This document shows positions 1 through 9,261 of a stretch of 38,500 nt of DNA, piece after piece. The DNA comes from Methylovirgula sp. (lineage in GTDB: Bacteria > Pseudomonadota > Alphaproteobacteria > Rhizobiales > Beijerinckiaceae): contig JARLIV010000022.1 in NCBI GenBank assembly GCA_031291555.1, forward strand, positions 1 to 38,500. Direction: 5' to 3'. Each line of letters begins with the position of its first letter. Within the stretch, counting starts at the first letter, position 1. The translations under genes were made by a program, and so were the position numbers. The notes under the pieces were generated by a model, which was given only the letters and a program-made list of their open reading frames with translations, was not told the origin of the DNA and made no database searches.

Positions 1-978
1 GCCCGCCAGGCGGCGATGAAGGCCGGCGTGCCGAAAGAGAAAACCGCCTGGGGCCTTAATCAAGTGTGCGGCTCGGGCCTGCGCGCGGTTGCGCTCGGCT
101 TGCAGCAGATCGCTAACGAGGACGCCAAGATCATCGTCGCTGGAGGCCAGGAGAGCATGTCGCTCTCGCCGCATGTCTCGCATCTGCGCGCTGGCACGAA
201 GATGGGCGACGTCAAGTTCATCGATTCGATGATCAAGGACGGGTTGACCGACGTCTTCAATAATTACCACATGGGCATCACGGCGGAAAATGTCGCCGCC
301 AAATGGCAGATCAGCCGCGAGGAGCAGGACAAGTTCGCGCTCGGCTCTCAGAACAAGGCCGAGGCGGCGCAGAAGGCCGGAAAGTTCGCCGACGAGATCA
401 CGCCCTTTACCGTGTCGACGCGCAAGGGCGACATCGTCGTCGATAGCGACGAATATATCCGCGCCGGGACGACGCTCGAGGCCCTTGCGAAATTGAAGCC
501 AGCTTTCCAGAAGGACGGCACGGTGACGGCCGGCAATGCCTCTGGCCTCAACGACGGCGCCGCGGGGCTCGTCATCATGACGGCGGATGAGGCGCGTGCG
601 CGCGGCTTGACGCCGCTGGCGCGCATCGCCTCTTGGGCGACGGCCGGCGTCGATCCGGCGCTCATGGGCTCCGGCCCGATTCCGGCGACTCGCAAGGCGC
701 TCGAAAAGGCCGGTTGGAAAGTAAAGGATCTCGACCTCGTCGAGGCCAACGAGGCTTTCGCCGCCCAAGCCCTCGCCGTCAACAAGGATCTAGGCTGGGA
801 TCCGGCCATCGTCAACGTCAATGGCGGCGCCATCGCCCTCGGCCACCCGATCGGCGCTTCGGGCGCGCGCATTCTCGTGACCCTGCTTTACGAGATGCAG
901 CGGCGCGGCGCGCATAAGGGGCTTGCGACGCTGTGCATCGGCGGCGGAATGGGGATTGCTCTCGCCGTTGAAAGGTGA
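1..978 (+). CDS. phaA: acetyl-CoA C-acetyltransferase (beta-ketothiolase), 5' end cut by window
   Basis: Thiolase that condenses two acetyl-CoA to acetoacetyl-CoA, the first step of polyhydroxybutyrate synthesis. The reading frame is open from base 1, so the N-terminus lies outside the window; about 325 codons remain of a family of roughly 390. The nucleophilic cysteine lies in [10 protein letters not shown] (bases about 58-90), the histidine in [10 protein letters not shown] (about 841-870) and the second cysteine in CIGGGMG near the C-terminus, so all catalytic elements present in this part are intact. It is followed 142 bp later by phaB in the same direction, the usual phaAB pairing. The symbol rests on that pairing; a catabolic thiolase is possible but less likely. 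Confidence 0.93.
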   Translation, partial: ARQAAMKAGVPKEKTAWGLNQVCGSGLRAVALGLQQIANEDAKIIVAGGQESMSLSPHVSHLRAGTKMGDVKFIDSMIKDGLTDVFNNYHMGITAENVAAKWQISREEQDKFALGSQNKAEAAQKAGKFADEITPFTVSTRKGDIVVDSDEYIRAGTTLEALAKLKPAFQKDGTVTAGNASGLNDGAAGLVIMTADEARARGLTPLARIASWATAGVDPALMGSGPIPATRKALEKAGWKVKDLDLVEANEAFAAQALAVNKDLGWDPAIVNVNGGAIALGHPIGASGARILVTLLYEMQRRGAHKGLATLCIGGGMGIALAVER

Positions 979-1120
979 TTCGGCGCGGTCGCTTTGCTTT
1001 CGCTCAATGTCATGTGTGGCCTAAAGAAGAATATTCAGGCGTGCGACGAGCACCTAATAATGTCTCACAAGGCTGCTTCATAAGAGCGTCCAGCTCAGGG
1101 TCGATCAGGGAAGGAAGCAC

Positions 1121-1846
1121 ATGACACGCGTGGCGGTGGTTAGTGGCGGCACGCGCGGAATCGGCGCAGCCATCAGCAAGGCGCTGGCGAAGGCAGGCTA
1201 TCGCGTCGCCGCCGTTTATGCGGGCAATGACGAGGCAGCGGCCAAGTTCAAAAGCGAAACGGGTATCCCCGTCTACAAATGGGATGTGTCGGACTACGAG
1301 GCCTGCGCCGCCGGCCTTGCCAAAGTGGCGGGCGATCTCGGGCCCGTCGAGATTCTGGTCAACAATGCCGGCATCACGCGCGACAGCACGCTTCACAAGA
1401 TGAAGCCCGAGCAATGGTATGCCGTCATCAACACCAATCTCAATTCGCTTTTCAACATGACCCGGCCGGTGATCGAAGGCATGCGCGAGCGCGGCTTCGG
1501 CCGCATCGTGAATATCTCGTCGATCAACGGGCAAAAGGGCCAGATGGGCCAGACGAATTACGCCGCTGCGAAGGCGGGCGACATCGGCTTCACCAAATCA
1601 CTGGCGCAGGAAAATGCCAAGAAGGGCATCACCGTAAACGTCATCGCGCCAGGCTATATCGCGACGGAAATGGTTCGGGCTGTGCCGAAGGATGTCCTGG
1701 AAAAGACCATCCTGCCGCAGATTCCCGTCGGCCGGCTCGGTGCTGTCGAGGAGATTGCGCGCTGCGTCGTTTTTCTCGTCGCGGATGAGGCCGGTTTCAT
1801 CACCGGCGCGACGCTGAGCGTCAACGGCGGCCAGATCATGGTCTGA
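1121..1846 (+). CDS. phaB: NADPH-dependent acetoacetyl-CoA reductase
   Basis: Short-chain dehydrogenase of 241 residues, the normal length of PhaB. It reduces acetoacetyl-CoA to (R)-3-hydroxybutyryl-CoA for polyhydroxybutyrate polymerase. The Rossmann glycine motif GGTRGIG is at residues 9-15, NNAG near residue 84, and the catalytic Ser, Tyr and Lys are in SSINGQ and YAAAK around residues 138-155. The ATG is preceded by GGAAGG (about 1110-1115) at good spacing. It follows the thiolase gene, and the two form a polymer-synthesis pair; the synthase phaC is not in the window. A closer relation to FabG-type ketoacyl reductases cannot be excluded from motifs alone, but length and context favour PhaB. 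Confidence 0.93.
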   Translation: MTRVAVVSGGTRGIGAAISKALAKAGYRVAAVYAGNDEAAAKFKSETGIPVYKWDVSDYEACAAGLAKVAGDLGPVEILVNNAGITRDSTLHKMKPEQWYAVINTNLNSLFNMTRPVIEGMRERGFGRIVNISSINGQKGQMGQTNYAAAKAGDIGFTKSLAQENAKKGITVNVIAPGYIATEMVRAVPKDVLEKTILPQIPVGRLGAVEEIARCVVFLVADEAGFITGATLSVNGGQIMV

Positions 1847-1863
1847 CCGCTCTGTTTCTCGAT

Positions 1864-1906
1864 CATGATCTTTTCGGAAAACCGGTTCCCGCTTTTCCGG
1901 ATCATG
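1864..1906. repeat. extragenic palindrome downstream of phaB
   Basis: Imperfect inverted repeat opening with CATGATC and closing with GATCATG, with inner arms TCGGAAAA and TTTTCCGG around ACCGGTTCCC. This type of element is common between genes in Rhizobiales genomes. It lies between the convergent ends of phaB and rpmF, where it could act as a two-way transcription stop. A related hairpin lies at 12056-12104. Confidence 0.75.
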
Positions 1907-1917
1907 TTTGGCGCAGC

Positions 1918-2106
1918 TTATTCTTCCGCCGACTTGGGTGTCAGCACCTGACGGCCGCGATACATGCCGGTCTTGAGGTCGATGTGATGCGGACGGCGCA
2001 GTTCGCCCGAATCCTTGTCCTCGACATAGGTCGGCGCCTTGAGGGCATCCGCCGAGCGGCGGAAGCCGCGCTTCATCGGGGAGGTTTTCCGCTTCGGAAC
2101 GGCCAT
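1918..2106 (-). CDS. rpmF: 50S ribosomal protein L32
   Basis: 62-residue basic protein starting [10 protein letters not shown], the hallmark N-terminus of L32, and ending TPKSAEE, as in alphaproteobacterial L32. It is a structural protein of the large ribosomal subunit. The frame stays open upstream, but the methionine at 2106 is chosen because the family begins MAVPKRKxS. Alphaproteobacterial L32 lacks the zinc-binding cysteines of some other bacteria, and none are seen here. mtgA lies upstream on the same strand, a common arrangement in this order. Confidence 0.97.
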   Translation of the reverse strand: MAVPKRKTSPMKRGFRRSADALKAPTYVEDKDSGELRRPHHIDLKTGMYRGRQVLTPKSAEE

Positions 2107-2272
2107 TGTCAGCTCCAGAAATAATAAGGCCGGCAAGCTGCCGGCGAATGGGTTGGAGGGCTGATACACGCAATCTCGCGTTCTGGCTATCCCCAAAATC
2201 GCCGGTGCTGCGCCGCGATCCCCAAACTCTGCATATATTCCAACATACTCATGTAGTTAAGGCAATGTTTCG

Positions 2273-2971
2273 TCACCGGACGCAGGCCAGGTTGGTCTCG
2301 CCGGCCCGGACGCGCGCCTCGACGATACGGGCATGGACCGTGACATGCCGGTTTGGCTTCAGCACCTTGCGGTGATACGGATCGGGCAGGACGGCCGCCA
2401 GGAGCGCCGCCTGGTGCAGAGTGAGCGCCGCCGCGGGCGCGTGGAAATAGAAATTGGCCGCCGCCTCCGCGCCGAAGAGGCCGTCATCGCCCCATTCGGC
2501 GATGTTGAGGTAGATCTCCAGAATGCGGCGCTTCGGCCAGACTAAGTCGAGGACGAGGGCGAGGGGAATTTCCAAGCCCTTGCGGATGTAGGAGCGGCCG
2601 GGCCAGAGAAACAGGTTCTTGGCGACCTGCATGGTGAGCGTCGACGCCCCGCGCGCAGGTCCGCCGATGCCGCTTTCGTCGATGACCTCGCGCATGGCGC
2701 CCCAATCGACGCCATGATGGCGGCAGAAATGCGCGTCCTCCGAGGTGACGACGGCGGCGCGCAAAGCTTCCGACATGCGCGAGAGCGGCACCCATTTTTG
2801 CTCGACCTTCTGGTGCAGGAGCATCCGTCCCAGCATCAGGGTCGAGACCGGGTTGACAAAACGAAACGCGACGGCGAGGCCGGCGAAAACCAGAAGAAGC
2901 AGCAAAATCAGCCGCACGCCCCAGCGCACGACGGTGCCAGCGACCTGCAAAAGCCGGAGATTTCTCGCCAT
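2273..2971 (-). CDS. mtgA: monofunctional biosynthetic peptidoglycan transglycosylase
   Basis: Glycosyltransferase family 51 enzyme that polymerises lipid II into glycan strands at the outer face of the inner membrane. An N-terminal membrane segment (rich in LILLLLLVFAGLAVAF) is followed by a single GT51 domain without a transpeptidase domain. The catalytic glutamate motif EDAHFCRHHGVD and the conserved GASTLTMQVAKNL and GRSYIRKGLE motifs are intact. About 232 residues from the methionine at 2971, normal for MtgA; an upstream ATG at 2998 in the same frame is possible. The start region faces that of the polyprenyl synthase, so the two genes are divergent and share a very short promoter region. 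Confidence 0.95.
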   Translation of the reverse strand: MARNLRLLQVAGTVVRWGVRLILLLLLVFAGLAVAFRFVNPVSTLMLGRMLLHQKVEQKWVPLSRMSEALRAAVVTSEDAHFCRHHGVDWGAMREVIDESGIGGPARGASTLTMQVAKNLFLWPGRSYIRKGLEIPLALVLDLVWPKRRILEIYLNIAEWGDDGLFGAEAAANFYFHAPAAALTLHQAALLAAVLPDPYHRKVLKPNRHVTVHARIVEARVRAGETNLACVR

Positions 2972-3042
2972 TCGCGAGCCTTGACCGATCTTCCGCAATG
3001 GGGCAAGCGGAACGGCGATATTGGTTCAAAGGCGGGTACGAT

Positions 3043-3969
3043 ATGACGGAAACGGTGGCACAGGAATTTCAAGCGCGATTGTCTTACGTCGCCGATGCCA
3101 CCGAGCGGATGCTGGACCAGCTCTTGTCTGAAAAGGCGCTGCCGGGGGAGACTTTCCGGCCGCCGGCCTTCCTCGGTGCCATGCGTTATGCGAGCCTGGG
3201 CGGCGGCAAGAGGCTGCGGCCGTTTCTGCTGGTCGAGACCGCGCGGCTCTTCGGGGTCGAGAACGAGGGTGTCCTGCGCGCCGGCGCAGCGCTCGAAATG
3301 ATCCATTGCTATTCACTGGTGCACGATGATCTGCCGGCGCTCGATAATGATGACCTGCGCCGCGGCCGTCCGACGACGCACAAGGCCTATGACGAGGCAA
3401 CCGCGATCCTCGTCGGCGACGCCCTGTTGACCTATGCCTTCGACGTCACGGCCGATCCGGCGACGGATCCTGATCCCGCGGTCCGCGCCGCGCTCGTCCT
3501 CGCTTTGGCCCGCGCGGCGGGCGTCGGCAACATGGTCGGCGGCCAAGTCATGGACCTTGAAGCCGAGACCTCGACCGAACCGCATTCGCCGGAGGGGGTC
3601 ATCCGCCTGCAATCGATGAAGACGGGGGCCTTGCTGCATTATGCGGTCGAGGCCGGAGCGATCTTCGCGCGCGTTGACGCCAAGGCGAAAGCGGCCCTGT
3701 CGCAGTATGGCAAGGCTCTCGGCGCCGCGTTCCAAGTCGCCGACGATATTCTCGACGTCGAAGCTGACGAAGCGGCCCTCGGCAAGCGCGCCGGCAAGGA
3801 TGCTGGCCGCAACAAGGCGACGCTCGTCGCCGCGCTCGGTCTCAAGGCCGCCCGCAAGCGCCGCGACGCGCTGGCGCAGGAGGCGATCGCTGCGCTCAGT
3901 TCCTTCCCGGATGAGAAGGCAGCCATCTTGAAGGAGGCGGCGCATTTCGCCGTCGCACGCAAAAATTGA
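3043..3969 (+). CDS. ispA: polyprenyl (farnesyl/geranylgeranyl) diphosphate synthase
   Basis: Short-chain trans-prenyl diphosphate synthase of 308 residues that condenses dimethylallyl/geranyl diphosphate with isopentenyl diphosphate. The first aspartate-rich motif reads HDDLPALDNDD (the DDxxxxD form with two extra residues typical of bacterial FPP synthases) and the second DDILD; the KRLRPF motif is present near residue 65. The methionine at 3043 is preferred over the in-frame ATG at 2998, which would overlap the mtgA start. Whether the product is C15 or C20 cannot be decided by eye. With ispG at 5379-6674 it marks an isoprenoid theme, but the two genes are not in one operon. The stop overlaps the next ATG. 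Confidence 0.9.
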   Translation: MTETVAQEFQARLSYVADATERMLDQLLSEKALPGETFRPPAFLGAMRYASLGGGKRLRPFLLVETARLFGVENEGVLRAGAALEMIHCYSLVHDDLPALDNDDLRRGRPTTHKAYDEATAILVGDALLTYAFDVTADPATDPDPAVRAALVLALARAAGVGNMVGGQVMDLEAETSTEPHSPEGVIRLQSMKTGALLHYAVEAGAIFARVDAKAKAALSQYGKALGAAFQVADDILDVEADEAALGKRAGKDAGRNKATLVAALGLKAARKRRDALAQEAIAALSSFPDEKAAILKEAAHFAVARKN

Positions 3970-4667
3970 TGCACGCGCCCACCACCCGGCGCCGCATCAC
4001 ATGGCCTGTTCGTGTCGTGCGGGCGCGCCCGCGCCTGTTCATTAGCCTCGCGTTCGGGGTCTTGGTTGGGTTTCTGCTGCCGAGCGACTGGCGCGTCATC
4101 ACCCGCATCCTGATCGGCTGGAACTCGGGGATATTTTTCTATTTCGTTGCCGTCGCGGGGATGGTCATCTCGGCCGATCGCGACTCAATGGCCCGCCGCG
4201 CGGTGGAGCAGGATGACGGGCGCCTCACCATATTGTTTCTCACGGTCGTCGCCGCCACGGCGGCCTTCGGCGCCATCTTCTATCAATTGCTGATGGTCAA
4301 GGATGTGCATGGTCTGCAGCGCGCGTTCCATCTGCTGCTCGCCGCCACGACCGTGATCAGCGCCTGGGCCTTCATCCACGTGATGTTCGCGCTGCATTAT
4401 GCCAGCGAATGCTTTTCCGAACGCGAATTGAAAACCTCGCCGGCGGCCAAGGCGCACGGCGGCCTGCGCTTTCCGGGTGACGAGACGCCGGACTATTTCG
4501 ACTTCTTCTATTTTTCCTTCGTGATCGGCGTCGCCTGCGCGACCGCAGACGTCAATATCACGTCGCGGATGATCCGGCGCACGGCGACGATCCACTGCAT
4601 CGTGGCCTTTTTCTTCAACAGCGCGGTGCTGGCGCTGACCGTCAATATCGCCGCGGGCCTCGTCTAA
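3969..4667 (+). CDS. DUF1345 family inner-membrane protein
   Basis: 232 residues with about five to six hydrophobic segments (for example IFFYFVAVAGMVI and LTILFLTVVAATAAF). The conserved HVMFALHYASEC followed by PDYFDFFYFSFVIG matches DUF1345 membrane proteins. Function is unknown. The ATG shares its A with the stop of the polyprenyl synthase (TGATG), so the genes are translationally coupled. A TTG three bases earlier is less likely to be the start. The family assignment is from remembered motifs. Confidence 0.85.
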   Translation: MHAPTTRRRITWPVRVVRARPRLFISLAFGVLVGFLLPSDWRVITRILIGWNSGIFFYFVAVAGMVISADRDSMARRAVEQDDGRLTILFLTVVAATAAFGAIFYQLLMVKDVHGLQRAFHLLLAATTVISAWAFIHVMFALHYASECFSERELKTSPAAKAHGGLRFPGDETPDYFDFFYFSFVIGVACATADVNITSRMIRRTATIHCIVAFFFNSAVLALTVNIAAGLV

Positions 4668-4689
4668 GGCGCGTTAGCCGACTTGCGCT

Positions 4690-5196
4690 TTAGCGCGGCG
4701 GATAGGGATGGCCGAAGGGGAAGCCGGAATCATCATCGTCATCATCGCCGGCAGGGCCATAATAGCCAGCGAAGAATGGCGTACCGACGCCATCGACGGG
4801 ATTATAGACGCCGTAGTTGTAAGCATTGTCCGGCGCGGCGAGGACCCAGCCATAAGTGCGGGCCGCCTGGTCGCGCGCCGCGGCAATCACCGGCGGCACA
4901 GCCCACGGCGGCGGCGCGTTGCGCATATGATAACGCCAGGCGCCGACGCGATATTGATAGGGCAGCGGATAGAAGCCGAGGCCGCCATGCGGATCGCCGA
5001 CGAGCTCCTGGTAGTGCCCGCGCTTGGAATAGACCTTGCCCGGCTCGATGACGCCGACCGACATGCCGCCGACATTGCGATAGCTGCTGTAATGCTGGCT
5101 ATGATGGTGATGCTTGCTCGCCGCCTGGGCGCCGGCCGGTGAGAAGGCGAGCGCCGTAACGCCCGCGAAAATCAAAGAAACCAAGCCCTTGCGCAT
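4690..5196 (-). CDS. secreted hypothetical protein with His-rich N-terminus and Asp-run near the C-terminus
   Basis: 168 residues beginning MRKGLVSLIFAGVTALAFSP and AQA, a clear Sec signal peptide. The mature protein starts with a His-rich stretch (SKHHHHSQHYSSY), has a middle part rich in Tyr, Pro and Gly, and ends with GDDDDDDSGFPFG. I do not recognise a family. The His and Asp clusters could bind metal, but this is only suggestive. The start at 5196 is chosen because the signal peptide begins there, although the frame is open further upstream. It stands alone, convergent with the DUF1345 gene. Confidence 0.8.
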   Translation of the reverse strand: MRKGLVSLIFAGVTALAFSPAGAQAASKHHHHSQHYSSYRNVGGMSVGVIEPGKVYSKRGHYQELVGDPHGGLGFYPLPYQYRVGAWRYHMRNAPPPWAVPPVIAAARDQAARTYGWVLAAPDNAYNYGVYNPVDGVGTPFFAGYYGPAGDDDDDDSGFPFGHPYPPR

Positions 5197-5378
5197 CGGC
5201 GAAACTCCCTGCGGCCGGTTCGGCCGCTTCAGGCGGCACTGTCCCCGCCGCCTCTTAATATAGTCTTCCGCCGCGCGGCTGCCGCCCATGCGCGGGATCA
5301 AAACCGCGCCAGAACAGCGTGGCCTGGGCAAAGATGCGCAAATTTTTTTGATCACATTTTAGCGAACGCGACGGGCGC

Positions 5379-6674
5379 TCACTCCGCCGCGTCTTTGGCA
5401 TTGCCGAAACGGCGCTCGATATAATCCTGCACCATGACCTTGAATTCGGCGGCGATGCCTTCGCCCCGCAAGGTCACCGCCTTCTTGCCGTCGATGAAGA
5501 CGGGAGCGGCCGGCGTCTCGCCGGTGCCGGGCAGGGAGATGCCGATGTCGGCGTGCTTGGATTCGCCGGGTCCGTTGACGATGCAGCCCATCACCGCGAC
5601 GTTGAGCGTCTCGACGCCGGGATAGCGGGTCTTCCAGTTGGGCATTTCCTCGCGAATATAGGCCTGAATATCGCGGGCGAGCTCCTGGAACACGGTCGAA
5701 GTCGTGCGGCCGCAGCCAGGGCAGGCGGCGACGAGCGGCACGAAAGTGCGGAAGCCCATCGTCTGCAGGATTTCCTGCGCCACTTTGACTTCGAGCGTGC
5801 GGTCGCCGCCGGGCTCGGGGGTCAGCGAGATGCGGATCGTGTCGCCAATGCCCTGCTGGAGTAGAACGCCCAAGGCGGCGGAGGAGGCGACAATGCCCTT
5901 CGAGCCCATGCCGGCCTCGGTGAGGCCGAGATGGATGGCGTAGTCGCTGCGCGCGGCGACCATCCGGTAGACCGTGATGAGGTCCTGCACGTTGGAGACT
6001 TTGGCCGAGAGGATAATGCGGTCGCGACCGAGGCCGAGTTCCTCCGCCCGCGCGGCTGAGAGGAGCGCCGATTGCACCATGGCCTCGCGCGTCACCGCGC
6101 CGGCGTCGAGCGGCTTGGGCGATTCGGCGTTCTCGTCCATCAGCCGCGTCAGCAGCTCCTGATCGAGCGAGCCCCAATTGGCGCCGATGCGCACGGCTTT
6201 GCCGTTCTTGATCGCGCATTCGATCATCGAGGCGAACTGAGTGTCGCGCTTGTCCTTGAAGCCGACATTGCCGGGATTGATGCGATATTTGGCGAGCGCC
6301 TCGGCGCAGGCGGGGTGATCGGCGAGCAGCTTGTGGCCGATATAATGGAAGTCGCCGATCAGCGGCACGTCGATGCCCATCCGGTCGAGCTTCTCGCGGA
6401 TATAAGGCACGGCCGCTGCGGCCTCGTCGCGATCGACGGTGATGCGGACAAGCTCCGAGCCGGCGCGGGCGAGATCGGCGACCTGCTTCGCCGTCGCCTC
6501 GACATCGGCCGTGTCGGTATTGGTCATCGACTGAACGATCACCGGGGCGCCGCCGCCGACCGTGATCGCGCCTTTGCCCGAGCCGATCTTGACGCCCACC
6601 GAATGGCGGCGCGGCGCCGGGCCGCTGGCAAGAACGGTGGAGGGATCGATCGCGCGTGTCAGAGTCTCGGACAT
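5379..6674 (-). CDS. ispG: 4-hydroxy-3-methylbut-2-en-1-yl diphosphate synthase
   Basis: 431-residue GcpE/IspG, the [4Fe-4S] enzyme of the MEP isoprenoid pathway that converts methylerythritol cyclodiphosphate to HMBPP. The N-terminal TIM-barrel part contains [15 protein letters not shown], and the C-terminal cluster-binding part holds CPGCGRTTS and GCIVNGPGE, which supply the three cluster cysteines. The start at 6674 (MSETLTRAI) is chosen over a GTG/ATG further upstream. Its reverse strand holds long but false reading frames because of high GC. It is the only gene between the secreted protein and the Zur-like regulator, all on the minus strand. Confidence 0.96.
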   Translation of the reverse strand: MSETLTRAIDPSTVLASGPAPRRHSVGVKIGSGKGAITVGGGAPVIVQSMTNTDTADVEATAKQVADLARAGSELVRITVDRDEAAAAVPYIREKLDRMGIDVPLIGDFHYIGHKLLADHPACAEALAKYRINPGNVGFKDKRDTQFASMIECAIKNGKAVRIGANWGSLDQELLTRLMDENAESPKPLDAGAVTREAMVQSALLSAARAEELGLGRDRIILSAKVSNVQDLITVYRMVAARSDYAIHLGLTEAGMGSKGIVASSAALGVLLQQGIGDTIRISLTPEPGGDRTLEVKVAQEILQTMGFRTFVPLVAACPGCGRTTSTVFQELARDIQAYIREEMPNWKTRYPGVETLNVAVMGCIVNGPGESKHADIGISLPGTGETPAAPVFIDGKKAVTLRGEGIAAEFKVMVQDYIERRFGNAKDAAE

Positions 6675-6811
6675 GAAAACCTTCTTCGTTTGCTGCCGGC
6701 GGTGCAATGGTGTACCCAGCGCCGCATCGTGACCCCGTCATGACGGCAGGCCACGGAGTGGTGCTTAAAATTGCCGCAGCCGTCAAGCGGCGCAGGGTGA
6801 CGCCTTTTTGC

Positions 6812-7318
6812 TCAGACGGTGGCCGCCTGCCCTCCGCAAGAGCGACAAAGCCCAGTTATTTCCAATACTTGACTATGTGGTACGAAGCCCGATTCGGCTC
6901 CGAGCGCGGCGATTTCACGATGCAGAGCCTTGGACGTGGCCTCCGTCACCGTGCCACAAGCCTCGCAGATGAGGAAAACCACCGGCTCCTCATGTTTATG
7001 TCCATGCGCGCAGGCCAAAAAGGCGTTGCGCGAGGCCAGCCGGTGCACCAGGCCGTTCTCGAGCAGAAAGTCGAGCGCCCGGTAGATGGAAATCGGGGCC
7101 GGGTGCTTGCCAGTCGCCACGGCGATCTTTTCGATCATGTCGTAGGCGCCAAGCGGGCGGCCTTCCTCGGCCAGGATTTCCAGCACCCGACGGCGCGCGG
7201 GCGTGAGCTTTGCCCCCTCGCGGCGGCAAAGATCCTCGGCATTGGCCATGGTGCTGCGGAACGCGGCGACAGCTTGGGCTTTTTTGGGCCGCGCCGGCGG
7301 CACGCGCTGTGCAGTCAT
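6812..7318 (-). CDS. zur: Fur-family transcriptional regulator, Zur-like (zinc uptake regulator)
   Basis: 168 residues with a winged-helix domain (KLTPARRRVLEILAEEGRPLGAYDMI) and a C-terminal dimer/metal part with CAHGHKHEE, the structural pair CEAC and the second pair CRSC. In Zur, as in other Fur proteins, these two CxxC pairs hold structural zinc. Length, the two pairs and the GAYDMIEKI motif fit Zur more than Fur. The methionine at 7318 is chosen. It would repress zinc uptake genes when zinc is sufficient; no znuABC neighbour is in the window. Irr at 16571 is a separate Fur paralogue. Confidence 0.85.
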   Translation of the reverse strand: MTAQRVPPARPKKAQAVAAFRSTMANAEDLCRREGAKLTPARRRVLEILAEEGRPLGAYDMIEKIAVATGKHPAPISIYRALDFLLENGLVHRLASRNAFLACAHGHKHEEPVVFLICEACGTVTEATSKALHREIAALGAESGFVPHSQVLEITGLCRSCGGQAATV

Positions 7319-7441
7319 CTTTCCATTATATCCGCCTGCGATCACAAAGGCGACAGTCACCTTTCGGCCTGCTTTGCGCTAGCCTAGATGAGTCGACTGA
7401 GATCAAAGCGCTTATTGCGCCCCGACCTCATGGAGGTAAGC

Positions 7442-8227
7442 ATGACGCTCAAGACACGCAATGCCATCGTGACCGGCTCGACGAGCGGCATCGGCCTCGC
7501 CATTGCGCGGGCTTTTGCCGAGCAAGGCGCCAATGTTCTCATCAACGGCTTCGGCGAGGCGGATGCGATCGAGGCCGAGCGCAGCAAGATCGAGAAGGAT
7601 TTCGGCGTCAAAAGCGTCTACTCCGCCGCCGACTTGACCAAGCCGGATCAAATCCGCGCCATGGTGAGCGAAGCCGAGACAGCCTTCGGCAGCGTCGACA
7701 TTCTCGTCAACAATGCCGGCATCCAGCATGTCGATCCGATCGAGAAGTTTCCGCCGGAGATGTGGGACAAGATCATCGCGCTTAATCTCTCTGCCGCCTT
7801 TCACGCGATAGCCGCGGTCATCCCGGGCATGAAGGCGCGCAAATGGGGGCGCATCATCTCCACGGCCTCCGCCCATTCCAAGGTCGCCTCGCCATTCAAA
7901 TCAGCTTATGTCTCGGCCAAGCACGGTATCGACGGGCTCACCAAGACCGCGGCGCTGGAACTCGCCACGTTCGGTGTCACCGTCAATTGCATTTCGCCCG
8001 GCTATGTCTGGACGCCGCTCGTCGAAAAGCAGATCCCCGATACGATGAAGGCGCGCAACCTGACCCGCGAGCAGGTGATTCACGACGTGCTGCTCGCGGC
8101 GCAGCCGACGAAGGAATTCGTCACCGTGGATCAGGTGGCGGCGCTCGCCCTCTTCCTCTGCACCGATGCGGCGAGCCAGATCACCGGCGCCAATCTCTCG
8201 ATCGACGGCGGCTGGACTGCCGCATAG
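7442..8227 (+). CDS. bdhA: D-3-hydroxybutyrate dehydrogenase
   Basis: Short-chain dehydrogenase of 261 residues that oxidises (R)-3-hydroxybutyrate to acetoacetate, used when stored polyhydroxybutyrate is consumed. Motifs are GSTSGIGLAIA (residues about 11-21), NNAGIQHVDPIEKFP, and SAHSKVASPFKSAYVSAKHG with catalytic Ser, Tyr and Lys. The NNAGIQHV and PTKEFV features are typical of 3-hydroxybutyrate dehydrogenases. A strong GGAGGT lies just before the ATG at 7442. It is 17 bp from the patatin gene, which is itself overlapped by cutA, so the three probably form one transcript. Confidence 0.9.
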   Translation: MTLKTRNAIVTGSTSGIGLAIARAFAEQGANVLINGFGEADAIEAERSKIEKDFGVKSVYSAADLTKPDQIRAMVSEAETAFGSVDILVNNAGIQHVDPIEKFPPEMWDKIIALNLSAAFHAIAAVIPGMKARKWGRIISTASAHSKVASPFKSAYVSAKHGIDGLTKTAALELATFGVTVNCISPGYVWTPLVEKQIPDTMKARNLTREQVIHDVLLAAQPTKEFVTVDQVAALALFLCTDAASQITGANLSIDGGWTAA

Positions 8228-8244
8228 CAGAGGAGCCGCCGCGG

Positions 8245-9261
8245 ATGACGAACCGCAAGAGCGTCAACCTCGCGCTGCAGGGCGGCGGCTCGCACGGCGC
8301 CTTCACTTGGGGCGTGCTGGATTATCTACTTGAGGACGGCCGCCTCGACATCGCGGCGGTCAGCGGCACCAGCGCGGGGGCGATGAATGCCGTCGTCCTC
8401 GCCCAAGGCTGGCTCGAAAATGGCCGTGACGGCGCTCGCGAAAAGCTCGGGCAGTTCTGGCGCTCGATCTCGACTGAGAATGCGCTGTCACCGGCGCAGA
8501 GCCGGTTCTTCGATCTCTTCTTCGGCCCACGCACGCTCGGCGGCCAATTCTCGTCCTTGTGGAGCGATCTTTTCACCCGCCTCACCAGCCCCTATCAATT
8601 CAATCCATTTGATTTCAATCCGTTGCTTGACCATCTCGAAGATGCCGTCGATTTCGAGAAGGTGCGCGCCTTCGACGGCTTCAAGCTTTTCGTCGCAGCG
8701 ACTAATGTGCGCACTGGCAAGATCCAGGTCTTCAAGGGCGCGGAGTTGACAGCCGACCACGTCATGGCTTCGGCCTGCCTGCCAACGCTCTTCCGCGCCG
8801 TCGAAATCGACGGCGAGCCCTATTGGGATGGCGGCTACATGGGCAATCCGGCGATCTTTCCGTTCTTCTATGAGAGCAGCTGCACCGACATCGTCATCGT
8901 CCAGATCAATCCGATCGAGCGGCATACGGTGCCGTACAGCGCGCGCGACATTCAAAACCGGCTGGACGAGATCACGTTCAATGGGGCCTTGATGGGCGAA
9001 TTGCGCGCCATCGATTTCGTTGTGCGCCTGATCGATGCCGGCAAGCTCTCCATAGACGATTATATGCGCCCGCTCGTCCACCGTATCGACGGCGGCGATC
9101 TTCTGCGCCCTTACGACGCCGCGACCAAGCTCGATGCAAGCTGGCCGCTCGTCAGCAACTTTTTCGAATTCGGCCGCAAGGCAGGCAAGCATTGGCTCGA
9201 TGAAACCTACGATTTCATCGGCCGGGAGAGCACGCTCGACCTGCGCATGGCCTATTCGTGA
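8245..9261 (+). CDS. patatin-like phospholipase
   Basis: 338-residue patatin-domain acyl hydrolase. The oxyanion-hole motif GGGSHGAF (residues 13-20), the nucleophile elbow GTSAG with Ser43, and DGG with Asp195 form the complete Ser-Asp dyad. No signal peptide is seen, so it is probably cytoplasmic or peripheral. The start at 8245 follows GAGGAG; the longer open frame upstream overlaps bdhA out of frame and is false. A patatin protein directly behind bdhA suggests a link to storage-polymer or lipid turnover, but this is inference. Confidence 0.92.
   Translation: MTNRKSVNLALQGGGSHGAFTWGVLDYLLEDGRLDIAAVSGTSAGAMNAVVLAQGWLENGRDGAREKLGQFWRSISTENALSPAQSRFFDLFFGPRTLGGQFSSLWSDLFTRLTSPYQFNPFDFNPLLDHLEDAVDFEKVRAFDGFKLFVAATNVRTGKIQVFKGAELTADHVMASACLPTLFRAVEIDGEPYWDGGYMGNPAIFPFFYESSCTDIVIVQINPIERHTVPYSARDIQNRLDEITFNGALMGELRAIDFVVRLIDAGKLSIDDYMRPLVHRIDGGDLLRPYDAATKLDASWPLVSNFFEFGRKAGKHWLDETYDFIGRESTLDLRMAYS

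Noticed and set aside
5359-6786. Long open frame on the minus strand in another frame over ispG
   Set aside because: Arg/Pro/His-rich shadow of ispG caused by high GC; no family motif.
7843-8244. Extended N-terminus of the patatin protein overlapping bdhA
   Set aside because: Overlaps bdhA in the wrong frame; patatin motifs begin right after ATG 8245, which has a ribosome site.
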